Under the pieces are notes generated by a model. It did not search any database. It had not been told where the DNA came from and saw nothing but the letters and a program-made list of their open reading frames with translations. Below are positions 21,110 to 33,100 of a DNA stretch of 64,000 bases, piece after piece (positions within the stretch are counted from its first letter, which is position 1; every line of letters starts with the position of its first letter). The DNA lies in assembly GCA_036925085.1 (NCBI GenBank), contig JAUPFP010000001.1:315001-379000 (forward strand), written 5' to 3'. A program made the position numbers and the translations under genes. This DNA comes from Brachycybe producta (Eukaryota; Arthropoda; Diplopoda; Playtdesmida; Andrognathidae).

Positions 21110-23047
21110 GGATATCACTTTTGAGAAGAAAAAAAGTCATTTCTACTTAATACATTTAGTAGCATAGTAAATTGCTACTCCAGTAACTTAATTCAACATA
21201 AGACACTTTCCAAAAGTGAAGTTAATCAAAATTTATCCAAGAGCAATTATTGCCCAAAAATAGATTAAAGACTAGAAAGTGAAATTTGTAAAACATTTTA
21301 TATTTTAAGGTTAATTATTATGTTCACATTTTTCTTGCATTATTGTGTGGTATAATATATTTTGTTCTCAAAAAAAAATCTCAAATTAAATTATTCAATT
21401 AAAAACAAACAAAATAGCAAAATTAATACATAGAATGCAATAAATTGGTAAAAGAAAATCCAACAGAAAGTACCATGGAAATTTCAGTCATTTTTCTTAA
21501 CACACCTTTTAAAATTTGAATGAAAAATGGTAAACTTTTGTTTTGACCACCAGATTAGTTTATAAAGTGGTCAGACTTCCGTGTTAACTTTTGCCTACTT
21601 CTTCATTGATGATTACAATTTATAAAATGAGTGAAAGTAAATTTCAAAATTTAAGGTTTACGACAACAACAAAAAATCTTATTAAGAATTTTTTTTTTAG
21701 TTCCTCATAATAAAAAAATGACATAAAAGGTTATTAACGGTTATTAACATAATACAAAACTACAAACAAAAATTACCAGGTCATTGAAAACTCGTGACCA
21801 GTCCAAAATGAAATATTACTAATATTACCACAGGAAAAAAAAACCAGAGAGGTTCTCAACAAAATATTAATAGAAATGTTAACCAAAAATCAGAACCAGT
21901 TATGTAATTTCACAAATTTCATTTCTTATGAGTCTTATAACAAAGGCCATGAAGATTGCAAATTGTTGTTAGAAATTAAGCATTTTATGCAAATAAAGGC
22001 TTAATTTTTTTCAAATTTTTGACATTTTTTTTAAAAAGATTTTTACAAAACCCTTTGCAGAATTAAATTAAATTAAAATATTTAAAGATATAAGTGAAAT
22101 GATGCAACTTTACGCAAATTTCTAAAAGAAACTACTATTCATTTTATTTTAGACTAAATTATCTAATTGTTGCCTAACCTAAAAGGGGTTGCAATAATTA
22201 CTATGAATTTTACGTGTTTTTTTTAATTATCAATTTATCATTATCTTAATATGTCAACTTATTTTAAAGTTTTTTTTCAATGGCTCCTTAGTTGAGAATA
22301 AGTTGAACTAATGTTAAAAAGTGGAACATTGCCCTTTAGGTAAGTTTTTAGTTGAAACACTTTCACTTTTGCGAATCTGATTTTCGTGTTTGTGGAGATC
22401 GTTTTCACTTTTTTTGGGGGTTTATTTTTTATTAAAGGTGTATAATAATAAGAAGAAAGAGGTTCCTGTTTGGACATTTGTAGGACATATTATATTTCTA
22501 ATTTTATTTCTAACCATAGGTCAGGTCAAATGTTAATAAACTCTTTTGTGCTCGATTTCTAAGACAAAAAAAGATTGAAAATTCACTTTCACTTTTTAAA
22601 CTTGTTTTTCTTTTCTTTTTAAAATAAAAAAAATATTTACAGTCAATAAATATATAATTAAAATTAAAATGTAGAGAGAAACAATTTAATATGTTATGTC
22701 ATTTGAATAACATGTCACTTATCACAAAAAAAAACACAAAAAAAAACGTCACAATTAGAAATGTGACCCAAAAGAGATTTACAATTTAATAATAGTGGAA
22801 ATTAATTTTAACGTCAATTCTGTGTATTTTCTCTCTCTTTCTCTTTCCGGAATGGCTTCTTTGAGTGGAACCGAGTCCAGGTACCCGCGTTACACTCCGA
22901 CGGTTGAAGTGGAGACTTGAGATCAGACTTCAGGGCAGTGGAGGCAATGGACTGTGTCACGATCAGTTGGGAAAGTTCTGATGAAATACGACTGTTCTGA
23001 CAGTGTACTTGGTGTGTCCACACATCGCAAGACTAAATGGTCTAAAA

Positions 23048-23128
23048 GGTCCTTTCGTGGCTCTTCGTCGCCAACAACTTCCATCGGAAAAGATCTTGTT
23101 GCTGGTGACGGAGAGCCTCGAAAGGACC
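23048..23128. mobile_element. Foldback element GGTCCTTTCG...CGAAAGGACC
   Basis: 81 bp, almost fully self-complementary: GGTCCTTTCG, GGCTCT, CGTC, CCAACAA, GGAAAAGATC loop, TTGTTG, GACG, AGAGCC, CGAAAGGACC. The right flank (CATAGAAATGCATTGTC, AATAAACATTTATT) occurs inverted at 29296-29340 in an MRTF intron, so it belongs to a larger repeat. Confidence 0.7.
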
Positions 23129-25804
23129 ATTTATTCCAAAACAGCATAGAAATGCATTGTCAAAATAAACATTTATTCAAGTGGTGAAACCAATTCCACC
23201 ATTTTAATATATTAAGTTCAATTTATATTCTATGCTTTGTTTAATAGGATCCCTGAGAATTCCCCTCAAATCATAACATTCCCCATGAAGCACGGCATCC
23301 TCTGGAAGCAAATCCCTTTGTCCCGAACGACCCTCAGGTACAAATGACCAGAAATTACGAGTTTGTTGTCGCAAAAATCTATCGTAATTTTTTAAGAGTG
23401 GTCACCCGCGACTATTGTAAACAGCTTTACACGGTGTGCGAACAAGCCTTATTGAAATAAAAAGTGAAACAAATGAATTTCGCAAATAATTTTTTTTATT
23501 AACACTGGTTATTTATACATTTTAGTGAAATTAATTTGTTTTAATCATTTGACCCAAAGATCAACTCCAGGCACTGGAATAGAATTCGATTTGAATTTCA
23601 ATAACATTTTTGTCAATCTGAACAATTTTTTCGTTCGTTTTGTTTTTCATCATAATTAATAATGATCAAATGAATGGCCCCATCCACACATATTATATTT
23701 AATTAATAATTATTAACTGAGGCAAATTGTGTCGAAAACGTAACACAATTTTCGGGTTAGTTGAAATAGAAAACAAGAGAGACGAGTTAATTTATTAAAA
23801 AAAAAGCCAAAAAAAAAACTCATCTTTTAAATAGAAAAACTTCATTATTGACTGTAGGCTATTTTTTTTCAATTAAAACAAACATAATTAGTTGAGCTAC
23901 TACTTTGACACAAGTTGAAAAAAGTAGTTTCCTGAAAACAGTGGCCCATTTAGGCATTTAATTTTGTTTTTTAAATGAAATAGTATCTTTTTTTTTCATA
24001 ATTTCCGTAATCTTTTTGTAGGTTTCAATTTCCTTCAAATGTAGGTTTTTATTATACTTTTCCTATTTACAGCCCACATGAAATCACCTCAAAAATTAAC
24101 CCAAAGTTTAGAAACTTTAACCAACTGAAAAAGTTTTAAAATAATGGATATTTTAAATTTTAAACGACCAAAGCTTTTTTCTAACTTTCGTATTCTAAAA
24201 TGCTGTTTTAACAGCTTAAAATATGTTCTTATTGACTGCTTAAGTCAAAGCAATTGCTAAACTCGACAACTTTCGACAGGAAGTTTGATGTAAAAGTGGC
24301 TGAGTTTAGAAATAGCTTCGACTTAATCAGCCCTTAAGAATACGGCTTCTCTGCTGCAAGCTTAACTTTTAAGTAAACTTTATTTAAAAGACCTAACTTA
24401 AAAGTTAATTACGAATACGACCAAAAATCAAACAATATTTCAATATTTATTAAATGAAACAAATATTTTTTTATGTTTTATTTATTTCAATATTAAATTT
24501 AGTATCTTTTCGTTCAATTGAGAAAATGATTTAGGAAATTTCTGAGAAATGCCTCAAAAGGAATTTTATAAATTAATATTATCAATTTCATGCAAAAAAA
24601 AACCAGTCAACAATGAAGGTTTTTGAGATGGTTACGAGATAACAATAAAAGATGCCTAAAACAGAAAAAAACAATGGTGAAGTTTTTCAAATGAAATCCA
24701 GAAAGAAAAACAAAATCCAAACCTAACAAATTAAGAAGAAGAAGAAGAAATTAAAAAGCTTCAATAATATTTTGTTATTATTGTTGTTGTGACTCTTGGA
24801 ATGTAAAAAAAAACAAAGACCAAACTCTACATAAATATGAAAATTGCAGAAACACAAAAATCAACACACGAAAAAGAGAAGATAAAATGAAACACAAAAA
24901 TAAAACCACAAATAAAGCGGGCAAAATTGTATATTCGTATCGGAAATATTATCCGATACGAACAAAATAATTGATAATCTTTTTATTTTGGAAGGCAAAA
25001 TGAAGTACCCAGTGTATTTCCACGAAGCGACTTTTTGGAATGACAGTTAAAACAACACCCGAGACTTCATCTCACTCCTAAGTCGGAGGGGGTCGGAGGT
25101 TACTTACTTACTCCTTGAAGCACACTGGGCAGGTGGACCTCGAGACACGTTCATTTTGGTTTGTCTTTTAACCATTCTTACATTATATACTTTCATATTA
25201 TTATAATAGTTTTAATAACGGTGGAACTCTCTCCACCAGTACCGTACGGTTCGACAGAAGGTGCGGAATGAGAGCCACACACGAGTTATAATCTTCCGAC
25301 CGAACGACCCCCGCGAGGTCACACCAGCTGTGGTCGTGTACCACGATAACATAAAAGCACCAGTTATGTTCTCATTTTCCCGCATCGTGGAACCATAAGT
25401 GACTTGCCGACGATCGCAGCACGAGATTAATGATAATACAGCCAGAGAATCACACGAATTCGGTGCCGGCTAGTAACGATTGGGTCCAAAACAAAAAGAA
25501 AGCCCCAATATGTGAAAGCAGGAACAAAGCCCCGACTCGAGCTTATTGCTAAAGCGACCGGTTTTCTCTAGTGAAACAGGCCACCAAACTCTCGAGCCAC
25601 ACGCACAGTGAGCAACGACTTCACTCGCTACAAACGGTGACAACGAGAGTATCATCCAAAGATAAGTGGCCACAGCATTTCCATCGGGTGACGGGGAATC
25701 TCAAACTATGTTCGACAGGCAGCACGCGCCGAATTCGCGACACCGCTAACAAGGTGACCAATTTTTTTGTCCTTAGACATAAATTATAAAGTCCACAACA
25801 TTAT

Positions 25805-25810
25805 TTTATT
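25805..25810 (-). terminator. Candidate poly(A) signal of MRTF
   Basis: AATAAA on the minus strand about 700 bp past the stop codon. It would give a 3' UTR of moderate length. Others further left cannot be excluded. Confidence 0.3.
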
Positions 25811-26513
25811 TATAAATTTGTTTCTCGAATCGAGTTTGTGCAGCATTTCTTTGTCATTTGCAGTTGAGTAGAATTGTGCTTTTTGTTCTTTAAAAAAGGG
25901 TTAAAACCTCTTATTTTTTGCGAGATGCTTTGAACAAAAAAGGCTACTCGTCGTAAATAATTATAACTCCACCCCGCCTTAAAGGTGCCCGAGTCTCACC
26001 CTTTCTCGAAGCAAACGCTAGCTTTGCGCCTGCCGTTTTACGACTACGATCGCAAGAACTTAGCTGTTGAGACGTTTTGATCAATGCAGTATGTTAAACT
26101 ATGTCCGCAATTTGGACATTTTCATCTTATCTGCCATTTAAGACCCATTCAGAGCTTAAATTCAAATTTCCCCCTTTGATTTTTGCTTCAGGTTCATCCC
26201 CAGAAAAACCAAGCATCAACTTTAGCCATCTTTTTTTGGTTTAACTTCGAAATAAACCAAACCACAGTATAAAACAACGATTTAAACATCGTTCTTGGCC
26301 AATCCCGATTACAATATATTTTAAACATTCTCGTCTCGACGAAAAAAGAGACCCACAGAATGAAACTATTTACAATCCGTTCGGAGGGGAGAATTATGGG
26401 AATTACGGCAAAAGGCACACACACACACACAACACACAAAAACAAACAGAAAACAAAACCTTTCAAATTGTCTCCCATCCCTTTTTACGAAACTCCAACG
26501 ACAAAAGTTAATT

Positions 26514-27136
26514 TTATGTTGCAAAATCCACTTTGTCCCAAGTGAGCGAACTCAGATCAGAATTCACTTTGAAATCGTCGTCAAGATTCAAAAGGTTAAA
26601 CAGATCTTGATTGGCCGAGAGCAACGGATCGTTGCAGTCGATGTGGCTACCGGTCAGATTAGAAGAGTTCGCCACGATCGAATTTGTCGTGACGACGTTA
26701 TTGCGTGGTTGAACAACCAACGTATCATTTGTCGGCAACACGACATCCAACCAATCACTGACGTCGGCCATATCGATGTCCATGTGGATTCCTTCGTCAC
26801 CAAATTCCACGTAATCGCCATTGTGACCGTGATGGTGACCACTTCCGACGACACAGTTCTCGACAAAATCCGAATCGGCTTTTATGTGATCGCCACCGAC
26901 GTCCAGAACTTCCAAGTTCATCGGCTCCAAAGCCTCGAGATCTAAAGCTAGATCTAGATCGAAACTATTCGATGGAAGGTTCAAACCGGGTGCCGTCGAC
27001 ATGGACGAATCCACCGATACGGACGAAGGAATAGTCGAGACCGTGGAAGAAGTTGTATTCGGAAAAAGGATATTGGTTGATACGGTCTTTGGAGTGGGTG
27101 GAGTCGGCGGCTCCTGAGCGGCACTCGGAGGTAATT
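26514..27136 (-). CDS. Mrtf: MRTF exon 14 (acidic transactivation region, stop)
   Basis: Acceptor TTCGTTACAG|AATTA. Encodes LPPSAAQEPPTPPTP, Ser/Thr-rich sequence, FDLDLALDLEALEPMNLEVL, MDIDMADVSDWLDVVLPTND and a tail with DPLLS, NLLNLDDD and LTWDKVDFAT before TAA. Highly acidic, as expected for the transactivation domain. Confidence 0.95.
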
Positions 27137-30100
27137 CTGTAACGAAAAATCGTAACAAAGGTCCCGGATTTAGTCTATTCTAATCGCGAATGGTTCAAAA
27201 AGACGCTCTTCTTTCTCACCTCCGTTCTTTATAAGTATTTCCAGTACGTCGTCAACAGCCTGACTCTTGACCGACTTTTTCCCTCTCGTAGGTGAAGTCA
27301 GTGTCTCGAGTAACGTCTGAGTAAACTGTTGCTGGAAACACGAGAAACAAACGACAACAACAAACCCAATTAATAACAATGACACATTTTAATCTACGAA
27401 ATGATTTAATCATTTCCATTATATATAGTTGATTTTGAAAGATAGAAACTAGAAGGGTAGCTTAATCAATTAAAAAGGTATTTTCAAGTTGATATCGTTC
27501 ACAATAAGCTTTTATGTCAGTTTTGAAAACGAACGAACTTTTGTAATTTTTCTAAATAAAGTCAATTTTGAAAGATATCACAAAATGAAAAATACCCTTT
27601 CTAGTTTCTAACACATTTAATTTCTCCTTGAGATGGTTTATGAACAGCTGATTATTGTACTGTGATTTGTGTGTTAGAAACTAGAAGGGCAGCGCGATCA
27701 CTTGAGAATATTTTCATCTTTTAAAATAAAATTTTTACGACAATTTGAAAAATGATCCAACTATAATTTCTTGCTTATAAAAAGTGAACATGAAAAATAC
27801 TAATTCAGCTACCCTTCTAGTTTCTAACACACCTTCAATTTCTTCTTTGTTCACGAAACTTAAAAGCGAAAATCTAAAGTTTTAAATTTAAAAAATTAAA
27901 AAGTTTATTTTGAAAAATATCATCATCAGTGCCTCCATCATCTTATTTACAATTCTAGTCCCTAACCCAAATTTAAATGATTTCTGAAAGTTGCATCTAA
28001 ATTATGAAATAACTAACTCTAAATTTCAAAGTTCTTTTTTACGATCGGTTTCACTTAGAAATAAACACAAAAAAGGCTGGCAAATAACCTTATTGAGTTG
28101 CTTCGTAGCTTCGACGTAGTCCGGCGGAGGTTTACTGAAAACAAACTGCGTGTTAGTGACGGTCCTCGTCACCGGAGTTTTACGAGGAGGAGGAGGAGAA
28201 GAAGAAATGCCCACAAAACTAGGTAATGAATTGGTCCTAAAATAACAACAACAAAAACACATTCATTGAATACGAGAACGAAAAGAAAAGCGCCACCTAG
28301 ACTCCAACAGAAAACACTTGCCTGACATGTCCGTTTGGTAATGAAACACCCGTTTGCATTTCCTTGGAATCGATTGTTTCCAACGGATGAACGGATGAAA
28401 ATCCTTGTTGCGTATCGTGGTTGAAGTGCGCCACTTTTGACCGTTCCGCATTCGATTGCGATGGTATCGTCGTTGTTGTTCCCTGTCCGTGAAGGAACGC
28501 TACCAAGCTAGCTTTCACGTTATTCGAAACCGAAGTCGGAATCGTCACTCCATTAACGGCTACAAATCGAGCAAAAATATACATGACACGTGTCATTTTG
28601 GTGCGTAATAAACTCTAACCCTACAAACACGTCAGAGTGACGCGGCAAACGTGCAAGTGGCGTGTTATTACAAATACGGCACCTAGGGTCATTTCTTCAA
28701 CAATTTAAGGAATTTACGTTAAGGACGATTCGTAAAGGATGTTATTCCAATGAGCCTGGATGGACACTCCGACACACGACCCCCCCCCCCCCCCCCCCCA
28801 TGACCCCACAGTCGCAATGTTAAGTGAAATTCGACGTGTCGAAAAACACAGTCTCGATTCTAACTACAAATCTCTCTTCGGACTTTGTTACGAACAATAA
28901 CTGAGGTTGCAATCGCTTCTTGAATGCTGTGGCCAGGTTTTAACGTCTTTTTCGTTGCAATATTCAAAGGTTTTTTATTTATTTTATACAATTTTGAACT
29001 ATGCTAATTCGCTCGACCCACGTTAAAGGCCATTGACATCCAAATAGGTCTATTTTACTAACTACTTTTCGTTCTCCAGGAACATCTATCAGCTTTAAGA
29101 TAAATTGTGGCTATTCCTTAATATGTTCTTCGGATTTTAAGGTAATTTCATTGATTTTCGAATTACCGTCTGGTTGTTAGAGCCATTTGAGCAAACCACA
29201 GCGCGCGCAACTCTGGAACTCTGCAACTTCGTCTCGTTCAAAACTTTGGTACGTTAATGAGTTGCTTACAAGCAGTTGGATTTGTTATCGCAGGGAATAA
29301 ATGTTTATTTCGACAATGCATTTCTATGCTGCTTTTAGACTAAATGGTCCCACTGCCACAGGGCTTCTGGGCTGCTTGAAATGTAATTATTCAAATAAAA
29401 ACAAAAAGCTGCAAGCTGTTCATTTTCTGTCCAATCCCTGTTTTAACGAGTTTTTTTCATAATACTTCGTAATATTTCAAACAAAAACCTACGCTGCAAT
29501 TGTTGCGGACAATGTTGCTGCTGCTGCTGTTGTTGTTGCTGTTGCTGCTGTATATTAAGTAACTGCTGCTGATGTTGATGCTGCAAAATCTTTTGCTGTA
29601 AATGTTTTTGTAAAGCCAGTTTCTGATGCAACTTCAAGTCATCTTCGACTTTAATCTCGTTCACGTTCATCGGAACAACAGAGTTGTTATTGTTGTTAGC
29701 TGCACTGTTTAACAACGAACTGAGTTGCTGATGAGTTTGAACCAAACACGGCTGTTGCAACAACTGATTCTGTCGCTGCTGAAGTTGAAACTGCGACCTA
29801 AACGACCCAAAATAAAATATAAATTAGCAAACACGAAAAGTATAAACGGAGAAAAATTGTCGTCACACCTCTGTAACTCTCGTTGAAGGTCTTCGATCTT
29901 CTTCTTTAACATTTCGTCGCTGTTCAATTCGGCAGGAGAGTCGGCGGCGGCCGGAGAAGGAAGAGAAGGCGGTGACGAAGGAACTGGAGGCAAACTACGA
30001 GCGATTTCACTCACATCCATCGCGTCCAAGTCTAAGTTCGAATTACAATCGACTTCCATCGGTGCAACAGACGGTGGCCGACATAAAGGAACGGCATAAG

Positions 30101-33100
30101 GTGGCGACGAAACTCCGTTGGAAGAACAACTCTTCTCGGTGCCGTGCATCTCGGGCGAGGACGGTGTCTCTGTCAAGGAGACGTGCTCCTCGAAAGGACT
30201 TCCCTGAGAAGAACCGCCGTCGTAATTGAGCGAACTCGGGCCGGAAGAGTCTCTGTTCGTGTTCACGGCTCCCGATGATGATGATGATGATATCGAAGTT
30301 CCTCCTCCTCCTCCTCCTCCTCCTGCATTGCCGCCATTGTTGTTGTTACCGTTCGTAGTTATGCTATCAGAATAGGGTTTTAGTCTCTCGATCAACTGTG
30401 GCTTCGATCCCGACACGGGAAGGTTCCGTTTTTTTAGTTCCAACTTTAAATCACTCACTAAAATTGAACAATACTCGTAAGACTCTTAAAACGAAATGGA
30501 GAGATTAAAAGAAATGATTTTTAAGCTAAGAGACTGGACCAAAAATATATTTCGTGTTATCCGATTTTCACCGTATTTTTTAATCAAAAACATTTGAAGA
30601 CATAAAATCATTTGAATTCTCTTAAAAGTTATATATTTTTATCCTAATTTTAATATTCTTTTAAGGTTGTTTTTACTGAACTCATTCAAATTGTTTCATT
30701 TTTCTAGTCTGTATCTATTGTTTTTCAAAAGATACTTTGGTTATGGTTGATAACTGACATTAGTTTGAATGAGAAAAATGCCACACCTTTCATATCTTCC
30801 AACTTCGAAAGACATCTCGTTGGTTGAATATCAGGTTGCGTGTTGTTGTTGGCGGCTGCAGAAACCGTAGCGCCACTCCCTCCGCCGTTGCCGTTGCCTC
30901 CGACAGTTGTTGAAACAACATTTTGCCTCACGGAAGTAGTAATACAGTTGCCATTTGAATTATCCGTCATGACGGACGTCTTCTGAAACGAACCACAAAA
31001 CGATCGCATTAGGAAAGAGAGAAAAAAAAAAAAAAAACACGGGCTCACGAAGACGCACGCGCGCGCGAAAAAACAACAAAAAAGGTTCAACCTGTGCTGC
31101 AGGTAGAATAATCTGAGGATATTTATGCTGCAATTCCAATTGCCACTGAAGAAACAATTGCTGCTGTTGTAGCAACAATTCATACGACGATTCGACGTCG
31201 GCACAATTTGATAGATTGCATCTTTGCGCATTCGGTGGGCCCTTGTACTCATGGAATTTTATTGTTCTGGTCTTTGGAGTCGATTTCGACTTGGACTTTT
31301 TACGAACACTACGAGTAGTTTGATCTTTGGTAACATCGCTGCTACTGCTGTTGCTCCTGGAAGACGAACTCTTTGTAGTCGTCGCCACGGTCGCAATGGA
31401 AGGTTGTGAGGTTGCGATCGCCGTAACAAGAGTCGCTGCCGTCGTCGTCGTCACGATCGGAGAAGGTCCGACACTAGGTGGCGACGGCACCGAACTCATA
31501 GGCGACAATGAAGACACGATCGAAGACGACAGACCGGGACTGGAAGCAACGGCTTCGTAATCGGGAGGCGATGCTGCAGTTCCGATCTGCGTTTGTTCTC
31601 CTCCTTCTTGTTGCGGAGACAGAGCTCCTTCGCTACTACTGTCCTCCTCGAACACGAACGGAGGAGGCGGATGTTTACGAGTCTCGCCCTCGCAAGTTCG
31701 CTTGAACGGAATCTGTCCATCTGTTTTCCCGATAAAAAAAAACGATCGGAGGTTAGAAGAAGTTACACGTTCGAGGGCGCCACCGTTTTCGTATTAATCG
31801 TACCTCTAATGGCGCGAGCGAATAACTCGTCGGCCTCTAAGATGTTCCCTTTGATGAGTTCTAAAGGACCGGGTCTATGAGATAACCTTTCATTGAGGTC
31901 ATCCGCTAGCCGAGCTTTCTTCAGTTGACGCTGTTTGTCTTGTAAAGACGGGTCCACGTTCGAGTCTGATCAATATAACGAAACGAATCGAACGTCAGAT
32001 TATGACAAAAAGCGCCACCAGGGGGAGTTAAAAGTTACGACTTCTGTCTCGATACCTTCTAAAATGTGTTGCTGAATAAGTTCCTGTCGGTCTGGCCGCC
32101 TTTGTATCTTACTTTTTAATAAATCGCCCATCTGATCGTTAAAAATGTATTATTAATATAATAATTGGGATTAAAATTTAAAAAGCATTTCTAATAAAAA
32201 AAGTATCAAGTTTTAACGTTTATTTTTTTTAAAAAAAAAGCAGCCAATTGCAAAATATGCAAGTTCGTTTGCAAGTTTCAATAATATCTTTAAGAAGAAA
32301 TTAATAATGTTTAAGTAACTAGAAGAGTAAATGAATCACTTGAGATTTTTATGTTTGCAGTTTTAAAAGTTAACTTTTTAAACATTGTGTAAAAAATTGA
32401 AGATTTTGAAACAGCCATAAAAAGTTTATTTTTAAAGATCGTTCCGTAAGAAAATCCTCTTAAGTGGTTCATTGAATCTTCTAGTTTCTAATTTCAATTC
32501 CTTCTTAAAGTTATTATCGAAACACAGACTAACTTAGTGAACTAATTTAACTTTAAAAAAAGTAAACATTCGTAAGTTTTTATAAATTTCAAAGCAATTA
32601 AAAAAGTAAACCTATCTCTCCCCCTCTTTCACTCGCTCTCTCTATCTCTCTTTCATTCATTCACTCTCACTGTTAACTTTCTCTTTCTATCTTTATTTTA
32701 TCTATTAAATCTCTCTCTCGTAATAATACGAGAGAGACAACTTTCTCGTTGCGTGCAATCATTTAACACCCCTCCGAGGCAAATTTTCAATTGCCGTTAA
32801 TTCCTTTTGTCAATATCTCTTAAGACTCCATTTCTAGAGTAAATCAAAGCCATAAATATGAAGTCTCAAATGGATAAACTGTTCTTTTTTCTCTTTAAAA
32901 GCAACTGTCAAATCGATTAAACCAGTTAAACGACAATAAGCTTCTCGTATAATAATAATAATAATACAAATCGATAACCTGGAGGCATCATTAAGGAATT
33001 TTAAATCATCAATTAATGAACTCCAAAACATTTTAACCCAATTACCACTTTGAAACTCCTTCAGAGAGTCTCTCTCTCTCTCTCTCTTTAAAAAACGAAC

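Larger units (their letters stand above)
18899..25800. other. Intergenic DNA between the allergen-like gene and MRTF
   Basis: About 7 kb with no supported gene. It holds one copy of a 290-bp repeat (19420-19712), a GGGGCCTC MITE (20885-21109) and a foldback (23048-23128). The remainder is AT-rich with many homopolymer A/T runs. From about 24900 rightward the base composition shifts to more CpG, possibly the MRTF 3' UTR or its flank. Confidence 0.5.

Noticed and set aside
22814-23187. ORFs of 69-77 codons
   Set aside because: Product of the foldback at 23048-23128 and its flanks.
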